From NCBI RefSeq assembly GCF_024345225.1, contig NZ_BROD01000001.1:3918516-3982515 (forward strand): a stretch of DNA of 64,000 nucleotides. The letters run 5' to 3'. A model generated the notes under the pieces. It was given only the letters and a program-made list of their open reading frames with translations, had not been told where the DNA came from and searched no databases. The position numbers were made by a program, and so were the translations under genes. Source of the DNA: Clostridium sp. TW13. GTDB lineage: Bacteria > Bacillota > Clostridia > Clostridiales > Clostridiaceae. This document shows, one piece after another, positions 25,175 to 34,552 of the stretch; positions within the stretch are counted from its first letter, which is position 1, and each line of letters starts with the position of its first letter.

Positions 25175-26803
25175 TTATTCATCAAATACTTCTAGTATCC
25201 CATCTCCGAGCCTCTCTCTTAAAATATCCTCAGAATTCCTTTCACCTTCATCAACGCCTTTGTCTACAGCGTATCTTACTCTAACTCTTTCTTTCAATAT
25301 CTCTGAAAATACTTCATTCACTGTCTGTGCATTTTCACCTTTCTCTAACCTCATCTTATTAAATGAAAATTGATTTTCATACCTTATTTCTATAACGCCT
25401 TCACTACAACTAGCAACTTTACCTGTCACTAATGAAGCATATATGACCATCTTTCTTCTTGCTTTAAATGCTTCTAATATGTCAGCCCAAGCCCTTTGAA
25501 CATCATTTATTGTTATAGTAGAATGCTCATTTCTTTCTTCATCAGGTACTTTTAAATCTACTGACTGCTGCTTTTTCACCTCAGTCTTAGGTAATTTATT
25601 TTCACTATGCACATTACCTGAAGATTGTTCAACTCTTTCCACAGTAATGTTTCCACTCTTTATTATATTCTCTAGCTTATTAATTCTAGATAAAAGGACC
25701 TCCTTTGATGTATCATATTCAATCTTGCACATTTTAATTATAGCTAGCTCTAAATATATTCTGCTTTGCTTACTTATTCTTGCATCTTCTTCTGCTTCTT
25801 GAAGAACTCTAATGCCTCTCATGATTTCTTCACTTCTTAATCTATTAGCTTGCTCTCTTAATGATTCTATATTATCCTGTGACATATCAATGACATCTTC
25901 TGGATTACTTGTGACCTTCACCATCAAAAGATTTCTGTAATGACTTATTAATTCCTTTATAAATCCGTAAACATCCTTACCTGAAAGCACTATATCTTCA
26001 ATTATTGACATAGACTTCTCTACACTTCGCTCTATTATTGCATCTGCTATTCTAAATAAATGCTCATTAGTTACAAGACCAAGCATAGATATTACATCAT
26101 TATACTCAACCTTACCATCACCCATAGATATAGCTTGATCTAATATACTTACAGAATCTCTCATAGCTCCATCAGAAACTCTCGCAATAAGCTTTAAGCT
26201 ACCATTATCTGCTCTAACTCCTTTGGCATCAACTATGGCCCTTAATCTATCAGTTATATCTTCATTACTAATCCTCTTAAAATCAAACCTCTGACATCTT
26301 GAAAGTATAGTTATTGGTAACTTCTGTGGATCTGTAGTTGCTAATATAAATACCACATTCTTAGGTGGTTCCTCTAATGTCTTAAGAAAGGCATTAACAG
26401 CTCCTTGAGAAAGCATGTGTACCTCATCCATTATATAAATCTTGAATCTAGCCTCTTGAGGAGGATATTGAACATCCTCAATAATATCTCTTATTTTATC
26501 AACACCGTTGTTTGAAGCTGCATCTAGTTCAGTTACATCTATAGATAAACCCTCATTGATTTTTTTACACATTTCACATTCATTGCAAGGTTCCCCATCA
26601 TGCAAGTTAAGGCAATTTAAAGCCTTCACCATTACCTTAGCTGTAGTTGTCTTTCCAGTTCCTCTAGTTCCGCAAAACAGGTATGCATGGGCTATCCTAT
26701 CATTTAAAATTTGATTTTTTAACGTAGTCGTTATATGTTTTTGTCCTACTATCTCATCAAACCTTTGTGGTCTCCATTCTCTATATAAAGCTGTATAACC
26801 CAT
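25175..26803 (-). CDS. dnaX: DNA polymerase III subunit gamma/tau
   Basis: The 542-residue clamp-loader subunit has Walker A 'GTRGTGKTTTAK' near residue 45, a zinc module with cysteines in 'CLNLHDGEPCNECEMC', Walker B 'IMDEVHMLS' and the SRC motif 'LSRCQRFDF'. Residues ~370-430 form a variable linker before a tau-like tail. I see no A6G-type slippery run in the linker, so a frameshifted short form is not evident. The gene follows the tRNA-Ser/SRP RNA block in the same orientation. Confidence 0.97.
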   Translation of the reverse strand: MGYTALYREWRPQRFDEIVGQKHITTTLKNQILNDRIAHAYLFCGTRGTGKTTTAKVMVKALNCLNLHDGEPCNECEMCKKINEGLSIDVTELDAASNNGVDKIRDIIEDVQYPPQEARFKIYIMDEVHMLSQGAVNAFLKTLEEPPKNVVFILATTDPQKLPITILSRCQRFDFKRISNEDITDRLRAIVDAKGVRADNGSLKLIARVSDGAMRDSVSILDQAISMGDGKVEYNDVISMLGLVTNEHLFRIADAIIERSVEKSMSIIEDIVLSGKDVYGFIKELISHYRNLLMVKVTSNPEDVIDMSQDNIESLREQANRLRSEEIMRGIRVLQEAEEDARISKQSRIYLELAIIKMCKIEYDTSKEVLLSRINKLENIIKSGNITVERVEQSSGNVHSENKLPKTEVKKQQSVDLKVPDEERNEHSTITINDVQRAWADILEAFKARRKMVIYASLVTGKVASCSEGVIEIRYENQFSFNKMRLEKGENAQTVNEVFSEILKERVRVRYAVDKGVDEGERNSEDILRERLGDGILEVFDE

Positions 26804-26914
26804 ATTTTCCCCACCTTCTCTTCTATGAATTTTCTATAGATAATTATACACTAATAGCACTCTTATTAATAGCCGATATTCATTAAATAATTCTCACTAA
26901 GAAAAGTAGGATTT

Positions 26915-26944
26915 TTGTTAAATAACACAAAAATATACTATAAT
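26915..26944 (+). promoter_or_regulatory. SigA-type promoter of thyA-folA
   Basis: TTGTTA (26915-26920) and TATAAT (26939-26944) are 18 nt apart on the plus strand, about 105 nt before the thyA start. Confidence 0.6.
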
Positions 26945-27049
26945 AGAATACTATCTAATAGGATTTTACTTTTTAATATTAGCTATTCTTATAAAAATGA
27001 TATAAAATAAATATAGCATTCAATTTATTATATTTAAGGAGGATTTATA

Positions 27050-27841
27050 ATGAGTCTTTATGATGAAAAGTATCTTGCTATAACAAAAGATATTTTAGAT
27101 AATGGATACTTCGACACTAATAGAACAGGGGTTTCTACTTACAAGCTGCCTCATCAAATTATGCAGTTCAATCTTCAAAAGGAATTTCCTATCCTCACCA
27201 CAAAATTTGTGGCATTTAAAACAGCAGTAAAGGAAATGCTATGGATATATCAAAAACAATCTAATGTTGTTGAAGATCTAAGAAAAGTTAACGTAAAGAT
27301 ATGGAATGAATGGGAAGGTCAAGATGGAACCATTGGAAAAGCTTATGGATATCAAATAAAGAAGTTTCATCAAATTGATAATCTAATAGAGGCTTTAAAA
27401 AACAATCCTCAAGATAGAAGAATGATGCTTAACATATGGAATTGGCAGGACTTACCTGAGATGAACTTAGCTCCTTGTTGCTTTTTGACTATGTGGGATG
27501 TTACTGACGGTCATCTTAATTGTATGCTGGTACAAAGAAGTGGAGACATACCTTTAGGTGTGCCATTTAACAGTACTCAATTCGCTGTATTAACTCATAT
27601 GCTTGCCCAAGTCACTGGACTTAAAGCAGGTCTATTTACTCACGTTATCAACAACGCTCACATATATGAAAACCAAGTTGAAGGTATGAAAATACAATTG
27701 ACAAGAATAAATGAAGCCTATGAAGCTCCACAGTTTTGGATAAACCCTGATATAAAGAATTTCTATGATTTCACTGCTGATGATGTTAAGCTTGTAGATT
27801 ACAAACATCATGAAGCAATAAAAATGGAGGTGTCCGTATAA
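27050..27841 (+). CDS. thyA: Thymidylate synthase
   Basis: The 263-residue ThyA-type enzyme methylates dUMP to dTMP using methylene-tetrahydrofolate. The catalytic cysteine is in '[11 protein letters not shown]'; '[18 protein letters not shown]' and the C-terminal 'EAIKMEVSV' are family blocks. AAGGAGG lies upstream. The stop overlaps the folA ATG by one base, so the reductase that recycles the dihydrofolate made here is translationally coupled. Confidence 0.97.
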   Translation: MSLYDEKYLAITKDILDNGYFDTNRTGVSTYKLPHQIMQFNLQKEFPILTTKFVAFKTAVKEMLWIYQKQSNVVEDLRKVNVKIWNEWEGQDGTIGKAYGYQIKKFHQIDNLIEALKNNPQDRRMMLNIWNWQDLPEMNLAPCCFLTMWDVTDGHLNCMLVQRSGDIPLGVPFNSTQFAVLTHMLAQVTGLKAGLFTHVINNAHIYENQVEGMKIQLTRINEAYEAPQFWINPDIKNFYDFTADDVKLVDYKHHEAIKMEVSV

Positions 27842-28326
27842 TGATATCAATTATATGCGCAGTAGCTAACAACAATGTTATAGGAAAAGATAATTCACTA
27901 ATCTGGCATTTATCAAGTGATCTTAAAAGATTTAAGAAACTAACAGAAAATCACACTATAATTATGGGCAGAAAGACCTTTGAATCCCTTCCTGGTGTTT
28001 TACCAAAAAGAAAACATATTATAATTACTAGAGATGAAAACTTTTCTATAGATAATCAAGCTGTAGAAATTTCAAATTCTATAGATACTATTATTAAGAA
28101 CTTTAAGGATTCTGATGAAGAAGTTTTTGTTATTGGTGGTGGTCAAATATATGCTGCTTTCTTACCATATGCTTCAAAAATGTACTTAACTGAATTGCAA
28201 GATTCCTTTAAGGGAGATACTTATTTTCCTCAATTAGAAGCTTCACACTGGAAGATTATTGAGAAAAGTGATCCTATTGTAGAAAATGGGACTACATATA
28301 GATTTGTAGATTATAAAAGAAACTAG
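27841..28326 (+). CDS. folA: Dihydrofolate reductase
   Basis: The 161-residue enzyme has the DHFR fold: 'ISIICAVANNNVIGKDNSLIWHL' at the N-terminus (I quote only the gist), 'SDLKRFKKLT', 'IIMGRKTFESLP' for NADPH and 'VIGGGQIYAAFLP' near the C-terminal third. It reduces dihydrofolate to tetrahydrofolate and is coupled to thyA (TAATG overlap). A strong bidirectional terminator follows. Confidence 0.96.
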   Translation: MISIICAVANNNVIGKDNSLIWHLSSDLKRFKKLTENHTIIMGRKTFESLPGVLPKRKHIIITRDENFSIDNQAVEISNSIDTIIKNFKDSDEEVFVIGGGQIYAAFLPYASKMYLTELQDSFKGDTYFPQLEASHWKIIEKSDPIVENGTTYRFVDYKRN

Positions 28327-28403
28327 ACTTTATATACTCTAATTTTTTATATTCTCACATTTAAACTGCTTTTAATTAAAAATTGTTTCATTTAAAACTA
28401 AAC

Positions 28404-28452
28404 AAAAAGGTCTGTATAAAATACCCTCAGATATTTTATACAGACCTTTTTT
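28404..28452. terminator. Strong bidirectional terminator
   Basis: A stem of about 18 bp (AAAAGGTCTGTATAAAATA with its partner) lies between folA and the SRP RNA. Runs of A and T on both ends make it usable in both directions. Confidence 0.9.
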
Positions 28453-28457
28453 TTGAA

Positions 28458-28724
28458 AGTCATGCACCTCACCTTGACAATAATCTATATGCGTTACCCT
28501 TGTAGTTAACTCGGGCCAGGTTATTCCACGGCACATGTAAATAACTGCTTATCGCTGCTTCCCTCCGGACCTGACGAGGTTCACAGGTTTACATTGCGTG
28601 GGACCCGACCTTCAACATCACTTGCAAGGGGCAGGCCATACAGACTAAAGCCTCAATGAGGAATTCAACCCTGCTGTAGCGGATTGCAGGTTACAGGACA
28701 CCGCTAGCTCCCCATCTAGCATGA
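28458..28724 (-). ncRNA. ffs: Signal recognition particle RNA, large (Bacillus/Clostridium) type
   Basis: The minus strand carries the hallmarks of scRNA: the GGGGAGCTAGCGGTG 5' domain, 'CTGTAACCTGCAATCCGCT', and the highly conserved SRP54-binding hairpin 'CAGGTCCGGAGGGAAGCAGC'. The closing 'CCTGGCCCGAG' and an Alu-type pairing back to the 5' part follow. The length of about 265 nt fits the large form. It lies right after tRNA-Ser and upstream of a strong terminator. The exact ends are estimated within about 10 nt. Confidence 0.93.
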
Positions 28725-28727
28725 CTA

Positions 28728-28818
28728 TGGCGGAAAGAAGGGGATTCGAACCCCTGATAGAGTTTCCCCTATACACGCTTTCCAGGCGTGCTCCTTAAAC
28801 CAACTCGGACATCTCTCC
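28728..28818 (-). tRNA. tRNA-Ser (anticodon GGA)
   Basis: The minus strand folds as a class II tRNA. The acceptor GGAGAGA pairs with TCTTTCC, G73 and an encoded CCA follow. The anticodon loop CTGGAAA gives anticodon GGA, there is a long variable arm, and the T-arm is GGGGTTCGAATCCCC. It is about 91 nt with CCA. It leads the SRP RNA gene, a common clostridial arrangement. Confidence 0.97.
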
Positions 28819-28866
28819 ACAAGTACCGCCTTCTTATACATATCATGTATTATTCACGGTGTTCTC

Positions 28867-28895
28867 ATTATAACAATTTAAACTTCTATCGTCAA
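28867..28895 (-). promoter_or_regulatory. Strong SigA promoter of tRNA-Ser / SRP RNA
   Basis: On the minus strand TTGACG (28890-28895) and a perfect TATAAT (28867-28872) are 17 nt apart, about 50 nt upstream of the tRNA 5' end. Confidence 0.8.
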
Positions 28896-29022
28896 GATAG
28901 TTACCTTTAAATAATATTTCCATGTTGATAATATATTACCACACAATAATTTGCATGTAGCTTCCTTATACACCAAGCTATTTAATAATTATAATAATTT
29001 AAAACAGCTAGTTTACTCTAAA

Positions 29023-29610
29023 CTAACTGTTTATTGCTTTAAGTGTTTTCCTATTTATTTCTTTTTTTTCTAATGATGTATGACTAAAAACATACTCTGT
29101 GAAAAAATCTCTTTCATCTACATTATTAAACGCTGCCTCTGGAATAATTAATGTATCTATACTCCCAAGCTTTAAATATATTTTCTTATCATGAATATCA
29201 ACTTTTCGTACATACTTCCACGGTATTATTCTTATGTTTCCACATTTCTCCTCTTTTATGCTTCCGTCAGCTAAATTTAACTTAATAGGGGTAAGGAGCA
29301 ACTTATAATTCACTTCTTTTAACTGCTCAATAATCTTCTCCCTTAACCTTGATTCACAAACGTCAGGATATGTTATCCTTACAATAAATACAGTTACTAA
29401 TCCTACATACAGTATTGGATATACAAAAAATCTTTGAAATTGATAAAAAATTAAAGATAATCCTAAGGTTATAAGTATAATTGATAACAGAATTGCAACT
29501 TTTCCTTTGTAAATAATTTTCTTATTCTCACTATTATTCATATATCTCATTGTATAAATATCGACTAAATCTTCAAATGTATTTGTGTATGTTACTTCCA
29601 CTTTGCTCAC
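29023..29610 (-). CDS. YcxB-like family membrane protein
   Basis: The 195-residue protein begins 'VEVTYTNTFEDLVDIYTMRY', almost the same plan as the protein at 14901-15440. It has two membrane helices (about 34-76) and a YcxB-like domain with 'IKLNLADGSIKEEKCG', 'IIPWKYVRKVDI' and 'LIIPEAAF'. It is the third member of this family in the window, about 13.6 kb from the other two. No function is known. It has its own ribosome site and sits downstream of a DUF2809 gene. Confidence 0.75.
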   Translation of the reverse strand: MSKVEVTYTNTFEDLVDIYTMRYMNNSENKKIIYKGKVAILLSIILITLGLSLIFYQFQRFFVYPILYVGLVTVFIVRITYPDVCESRLREKIIEQLKEVNYKLLLTPIKLNLADGSIKEEKCGNIRIIPWKYVRKVDIHDKKIYLKLGSIDTLIIPEAAFNNVDERDFFTEYVFSHTSLEKKEINRKTLKAINS

Positions 29611-29671
29611 TCCATTAACTCATTAATAAAATATCCCCTATTTCCCTGACAATTTTATATATAATTATACT

Positions 29672-30049
29672 TTATCTGTTATCATTAATTAGTTTACTTC
29701 TTTCACAAATGATTAAAATTATGCTCCCAACTAAATAGCATAGAATATCTTTTATATCAAAAGAATTTCCTAGAATAATTAATGCAATTTTATTGTTTTG
29801 CAAGTGCAAAATATTCACAAGGTGAAAATATTGAGAGATCTCTACTATGGTAGCAAAAATAAATAAATATATAGGCAAAAACTTTATTTTTTTATTTATA
29901 ATGGCTCTTATAAAAGTATACATTAGTATAACTACTAAGATATCTCCAATATATGGTCTAATAATTGCATCATGTACAAAAAAAGCTATAATAGCTTCTA
30001 TTAAAAATAGAAGTAAAAAAATTGTCAAATATCTTATATTTACTTTCAT
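29672..30049 (-). CDS. DUF2809 family membrane protein
   Basis: The 125-residue protein has four hydrophobic segments. The family signature is 'FVHDAIIRPYIGDILVVILMY' (shortened in spirit), with a conserved Asp after the first helix, followed by 'EISQYF' and 'FDIKDILCYLVG'. GGAAAGGTG lies just before the ATG at 30049; the GTG two codons earlier is less likely. The role is unknown. Confidence 0.75.
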   Translation of the reverse strand: MKVNIRYLTIFLLLFLIEAIIAFFVHDAIIRPYIGDILVVILMYTFIRAIINKKIKFLPIYLFIFATIVEISQYFHLVNILHLQNNKIALIILGNSFDIKDILCYLVGSIILIICERSKLINDNR

Positions 30050-30385
30050 AAACACCTTTCCCCCATTTGTTACAATTACTGTGAAACTCTAATTTAATTC
30101 TTATCAACTTAAAATTGATAAACTATAAAAGCAAGATTTATGTATTTATAGGTAAATAGTACTTCTTTTTGGAATACTTTTCAATATACATTTTTTACGT
30201 TTTTTATATTGTATATTCCTAATTTAATAAATAAAACAATAATTAAGTGAAAAGACTTCACTTGATTATTAATCTCTTATAAATGTATTCAAATATTAAG
30301 CTCCTTACTGATATATTTTATCCTTACCAAAACAAAAAATGAGCAAAAGGCAATTAGCCTTTATGCTCACTATAATAAACTTAAC
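30050..30385. other. Intergenic region with two hairpins
   Basis: The 336 nt hold the lgt terminator (30340-30369). A second hairpin, AATTAAGTGAA/TTCACTTGATT (30241-30267), may be a further terminator or a leader structure of the DUF2809 gene. No reading frame with a ribosome site is seen. Confidence 0.5.
30340..30369 (-). terminator. Terminator of lgt
   Basis: TGAGCAAAAGGC (30340-30351) pairs with GCCTTTATGCTCA (30357-30369) with one bulge. On the minus strand a T-run follows. Confidence 0.75.
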
Positions 30386-31177
30386 TTATTTTATAGAGTT
30401 ATTTAAGTTCTTTTTAGCTTTTTCATTTCTAACTATGTAAGTTATAGCCACTACTGCACATAACGCAGCTGTTATGCTTACTAATTGTGCAACCCTAAAT
30501 CCATAAAACATTAAACTATCTGTTCTTAAACCTTCAATTACACATCTTCCCACAGAGTATAATCCTATATAACTTGCAATCACTATTCCTTTATGACTAT
30601 CCTTCTTCCTATATAAGATTATCAATAAAATTATTAGTACTACTATGTTCCACGCAGATTCATATAAAAAGGTTGGCTGATAATAAGTTCCATCTATATA
30701 CATCCCCTTTTGTATAAAACCTGGAAACTTGCTTATAAATTCTGCTGAAACAGGTCCTCCATGAGCTTCACTATTCATAAAGTTCCCCCAACGACCAATA
30801 GCTTGTGCCAATATTATAGATGGTGCTGCAATATCTGCATACTTCAAAAACTCTATCTTTTTTATTCTCGTATAGATTAAAGCTGATAAAAGAGCTCCTA
30901 TTATACCACCATGAATAGCTAATCCACCCTGTCTTATATTTATAACATCAAAAAAACTCTTATATCTTGAAAATTCAAATATTACATAATATAATCTTGC
31001 ACCGACTATTGCACAAGGAAATGCTATTAGAAAAAGAGTTGTTATTGTATCAAAATCAACATTTTTCTTCTTGCAATTGTACCAAGCTAATGCTAATGCT
31101 AATAGTACTCCCGATCCAATAAGAACACCATACCACATTATAGGTAATCCAAATAATTTAAACGCTACTGGATTCAT
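30386..31177 (-). CDS. lgt: Prolipoprotein diacylglyceryl transferase
   Basis: The 263-residue membrane enzyme has seven hydrophobic segments. It transfers diacylglyceryl from phosphatidylglycerol to the lipobox cysteine of prolipoproteins. Family marks are '[11 protein letters not shown]', '[10 protein letters not shown]', '[10 protein letters not shown]' and the Lgt signature '[18 protein letters not shown]'. The ATG at 31177 has GAGGAGG 9 nt upstream. Candidate substrates in this window include the lipoprotein at 12572. Confidence 0.96.
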   Translation of the reverse strand: MNPVAFKLFGLPIMWYGVLIGSGVLLALALAWYNCKKKNVDFDTITTLFLIAFPCAIVGARLYYVIFEFSRYKSFFDVINIRQGGLAIHGGIIGALLSALIYTRIKKIEFLKYADIAAPSIILAQAIGRWGNFMNSEAHGGPVSAEFISKFPGFIQKGMYIDGTYYQPTFLYESAWNIVVLIILLIILYRKKDSHKGIVIASYIGLYSVGRCVIEGLRTDSLMFYGFRVAQLVSITAALCAVVAITYIVRNEKAKKNLNNSIK

Positions 31178-31331
31178 AAATTTCATCCTCCTCATTATAT
31201 CTTCATCTAAGTGATTAATTAGTCATTTATAGTTTACCATTATTAATTACAATTAATAATTAATAATGTTTCTCAATTCATTATACCATAACTTTTAAAA
31301 TTCTAATTTTTAATAATTTAGAAACAAAAAA

Positions 31332-31360
31332 TGTAGAAAATATTTCAAAATATCTTCTAC
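31332..31360 (-). terminator. Terminator of the CobW-permease operon
   Basis: GTAGAAAATATT and AATATCTTCTAC form an imperfect 12-bp stem. On the minus strand it is followed by TTTTTTG, about 35 nt past the TIGR03943 gene. Confidence 0.65.
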
Positions 31361-31393
31361 ACTAAAAATTCTGTTTGCTCTTTATTTAGTATA

Positions 31394-32080
31394 CTAAAGC
31401 TTTGTTACTAACTTAACGTCTTTTATTTCTGGTAATTCTATATACTTATTATTATGCTTTACTTCAATCTTTTGTAATTTACCTGCAACTACATACTCTC
31501 TTCCTTCTTCAAGACTCATAGTAGGTCTTATATCAATAAAAATTCCATATGTTTTAGCATCTGCCGCACAGCAATTCATGACATTTTTTGTGATTATATA
31601 CCTTCCGTTCTGCTTTATTACTCTCCCCTTTAAGGATATATCTCGATTTTCAAACTTACCTAAATCTTTTTGAATTTCTTCTAAATAACCATAAAAATTT
31701 TTATCTGTGACATTTATAACTCCATCTGGAATACGTTCCTCCTCATCATGCTGATGATTTTCATCCTGTACTACAACTTGAACTTGTTTTGATAAAGTGA
31801 CTATAGGTGCTTGCATAACTCCTATAAACATAATACTTAGTGCTAATATAAATATAGCATTACTTTTCTTTACGCCTGTTCTATCTGGTATTGTAAATAT
31901 TTTAGGTACTTGGACTAATATTAATAATCCAATTATCACTACTGCTATCCACAAAAACTTAACTAGTCTTTGAGTTAGAATATTATATATATTTCCTGAA
32001 GCTATACCATATGCGATAATCATCATAAAAAGGCTTAAGATTACAAACCACAAAAATTCATTTAAATTAAATCTCCTCAT
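31394..32080 (-). CDS. TIGR03943 family permease subunit
   Basis: The 228-residue protein has four N-terminal hydrophobic segments (to about residue 100), a histidine-rich stretch ('ENHQHDEE', near 125) and a soluble C-terminal domain with two adjacent cysteines ('MNCCAADA'). This is the usual partner of DUF318/YraQ-type permeases, encoded directly downstream of one. The His-rich loop and the CobW neighbours suggest metal handling. The direction of transport and the metal are not known. Confidence 0.85.
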   Translation of the reverse strand: MRRFNLNEFLWFVILSLFMMIIAYGIASGNIYNILTQRLVKFLWIAVVIIGLLILVQVPKIFTIPDRTGVKKSNAIFILALSIMFIGVMQAPIVTLSKQVQVVVQDENHQHDEEERIPDGVINVTDKNFYGYLEEIQKDLGKFENRDISLKGRVIKQNGRYIITKNVMNCCAADAKTYGIFIDIRPTMSLEEGREYVVAGKLQKIEVKHNNKYIELPEIKDVKLVTKL

Positions 32081-32099
32081 AATACAATCACTCTTACCC

Positions 32100-32984
32100 T
32101 TAAATTACTAATGCACAGATAATAAATGAAACTGCAAATATTAAAAATACTAGCTTAAAAACAAAACCCTTTTTAAAATAAGATAGCAGCATAAAAGTAT
32201 TTTTCACATCAATCATAGGTCCAAGTATTAAAAATGACATAACTGCTCCTAATGGCATAGTAGACAAGAATGTTGAAGCAACAAAGGCATCTGCTTCAGA
32301 ACAAAGAGATACGAAAAATGCAAACAACATCATTATTATAATTGCCACTGGAGTTGAAAAATGCATCCCTAAAAATTCGTTTTTTGATATTATTAAATTG
32401 CTTACAGTAGCAATTGAAGCACCAAAAATAAAATATATGGTTACATTATAAAATTCCTTTGAAGCATGATATAAAAGTGGTTTTAAACCTCTACTATTTT
32501 TAAGATATCCACACCCACAGTCGCAGAGTTCTCTATTTTTATCAATACCTTCTCTGAGAATAGAATTAACATTTTCAGAATTCATTATTGAAATCAAATA
32601 TCCAATTATAAATGCTGCTAAAGCTCCCAAAAAGGTTCTAAATGCTACCACCTTTATATTTCCATTAAAAGCATAATAAGTTGACATAATAACTATTGGA
32701 CTTACAATTGGTGCAGCTAACATATAAGTTATTGCCATATTAATAGGTATACCCTTCCTTATGAGCCCTTTAGTGATTGGTACAGATGTACACTCACATA
32801 TAGGAAAGAATACTCCTATAAATGCAGCTATTATTCCTCCTATCACCTTGTTTTGTGGAAGAACTCTCCTTATATGCTCTTCAGATAAATACATTTGAAT
32901 AAATGCAGATACAAGAACTCCAATTAATATAAACGGAAGTGCTTCTAGTACCATGCTAGTAAATACTACTGAGAATTCTTCCAT
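32100..32984 (-). CDS. Permease of the DUF318/YraQ family
   Basis: The 294-residue protein has eight or so membrane segments. Conserved elements are 'FFPICECTSVPITKGLIRKGIP' (shortened), the 'MAITYMLAAPIVSPIVIMST' block and 'SEADAFVASTF', as in PF03773 permeases. A Cys-Gly-Cys-Gly patch ('CDCGCGYL') lies in the central cytoplasmic loop. I start it at 32984, where GGAGAT lies upstream, just after the degenerate CobW gene (4 nt gap). With the TIGR03943 subunit it probably forms a metal-linked transporter. Confidence 0.85.
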   Translation of the reverse strand: MEEFSVVFTSMVLEALPFILIGVLVSAFIQMYLSEEHIRRVLPQNKVIGGIIAAFIGVFFPICECTSVPITKGLIRKGIPINMAITYMLAAPIVSPIVIMSTYYAFNGNIKVVAFRTFLGALAAFIIGYLISIMNSENVNSILREGIDKNRELCDCGCGYLKNSRGLKPLLYHASKEFYNVTIYFIFGASIATVSNLIISKNEFLGMHFSTPVAIIIMMLFAFFVSLCSEADAFVASTFLSTMPLGAVMSFLILGPMIDVKNTFMLLSYFKKGFVFKLVFLIFAVSFIICALVI

Positions 32985-32988
32985 ATCA

Positions 32989-33588
32989 CTATCTCCTAAC
33001 ACATTTAATTAATCTACTTTGCTTAAGATTTTCATACAAACTATCCCACATACATTCCATAACATGAGCGTGTTGATTTAATTGTTCTAAACTTTCCCTA
33101 ATGTCTTTAAGAGTTTCTCTTGATATCTTGTTATAATTATTAATTATGAGCAAATCAGCCTCTTGAATGTTAGGTTGAATGATATTGCTCATATTTCTTA
33201 AAAATATCTTTATAGTGATTGCATCCACTAAAGATATAGTGGATGTAATCTTAAATTTTCTAGTAGTATTATAATCATTAAGCATATTTCTTAACTGGTC
33301 TACATTAGTCATACAATTCAATTCAAAAATAATTCTTTTAGGTTGGTAAAAAGCAATCATTCTATTAAACCTTTTTTCATCTATATCTTCTATTGATTTA
33401 AATCTCCTTATAGATATATTCCGTCCCTTTAATTTTCCTTCATCAATTTTAGTTCTGCCATTTTCTAATTGAATTACTAGTGTATTATCTTCAGGTTTAG
33501 CTGTTAAATCTAAATATGCCTGAACAAATGTGGTTTTTCCCCACCCTAAAAATCCTGTAACTACCTCAACATTACAACTTGAACTCAT
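32989..33588 (-). CDS. Short, degenerate CobW-like GTPase
   Basis: The 199-residue protein keeps a Walker A motif in 'GFLGWGKTTF', where Trp replaces the usual Ala, and the N-terminal half of the CobW fold. It lacks the metal-binding CxCC motif and the whole C-terminal CobW domain, and its length is about two thirds of its neighbour's. It directly follows the full-length CobW gene (4 nt gap) and precedes the permease. It may be a regulatory or partner subunit, or a gene in decay; the good ribosome site (AGGAGAG) argues for use. Confidence 0.75.
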   Translation of the reverse strand: MSSSCNVEVVTGFLGWGKTTFVQAYLDLTAKPEDNTLVIQLENGRTKIDEGKLKGRNISIRRFKSIEDIDEKRFNRMIAFYQPKRIIFELNCMTNVDQLRNMLNDYNTTRKFKITSTISLVDAITIKIFLRNMSNIIQPNIQEADLLIINNYNKISRETLKDIRESLEQLNQHAHVMECMWDSLYENLKQSRLIKCVRR

Positions 33589-33592
33589 TTAA

Positions 33593-34552
33593 CTACTCTC
33601 CTAAAAACAATGTTTTTATTGCTTCTTTTTTAAGTTCACTGCCAATAACGCAAATTCGTCCTGTATAGTCATAATTTATGTCTTTTATCTCAATTTGTCC
33701 TGGTACATAATCAAATTGTATCCATGAAGCAGCAGTGTTTACTACTCCTTTTACTCTTATAACATTGCCATAATTGCCTTTACCTAACTCTTCTAGAATA
33801 TTTCTAAGTTCTGATTTTTTAAATACCTTTGGAGTTTCTACTCCCCAAGTTTTAAATACATCAGAGGCTATAGAATCACTTTTCATTCCTTTTCTTATAA
33901 GATGAGATACATTTAAAGGTTTTCTTATCAAATCAACTTGACTTAATACATCTTTATTTCTGAATTCACCTACTTCTAATATCTTACTAGCTGGTATGTT
34001 ATCCCAGTTTGTAGTTATTATAGGGCAAGTTGGATTCATCTTTCTTATTGCCTTAAATACTTGATTTAAATCCGTATTTCTCATAAGCTGAGTTTTGCTT
34101 AATATTATAGTTTTTGCATTAGTTATCTGATCAACAAAAAATTCTCCAAAGTTATCAAAATAATTTTCAAAATTTACTGAATCAACTACAGCTATCTGCA
34201 TATTTATAATAATATTTCTCTTAACTTGCTCACTTCTTATTTCTTTGACCACCTCTGATAGTTTAGCTACTCCAGAAGGTTCAACTATTATTCTATCGGG
34301 ATTGTAGGTATCAAATACTTCATCCAATACATCTTTAAAACTACTAGATATGGTACAGCATATACAACCTGAGGTTATTTCTTTAATTGTTATATTATCT
34401 GATTTTAGGATATTACCGTCTATTCCTACCTCACCGTATTCATTCTCAATTACTACTATATTTTCTCCATTCAGCCTTTCTTTTAAGAGTTTTTTTATTA
34501 AAGTAGTTTTGCCGGCTCCAAGAAATCCCGAAATTATGTCCACCTTTTTCAT
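33593..34552 (-). CDS. CobW/COG0523-family GTPase (metallochaperone)
   Basis: The 319-residue protein has Walker A 'GFLGAGKTTLIKKLL', the family motif 'ENEYGEVGIDG', the metal-binding 'GCICCTI' near residue 62 and a C-terminal CobW domain with 'GVVNTAASW'. Such GTPases deliver zinc, cobalt or other metals to client proteins. The start at 34552 has GGGAGGAT 7 nt upstream; an in-frame ATG 11 codons earlier is unlikely. It heads an operon with a degenerate CobW, a permease and TIGR03943. I see no clear Zur box upstream. Confidence 0.92.
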   Translation of the reverse strand: MKKVDIISGFLGAGKTTLIKKLLKERLNGENIVVIENEYGEVGIDGNILKSDNITIKEITSGCICCTISSSFKDVLDEVFDTYNPDRIIVEPSGVAKLSEVVKEIRSEQVKRNIIINMQIAVVDSVNFENYFDNFGEFFVDQITNAKTIILSKTQLMRNTDLNQVFKAIRKMNPTCPIITTNWDNIPASKILEVGEFRNKDVLSQVDLIRKPLNVSHLIRKGMKSDSIASDVFKTWGVETPKVFKKSELRNILEELGKGNYGNVIRVKGVVNTAASWIQFDYVPGQIEIKDINYDYTGRICVIGSELKKEAIKTLFLGE

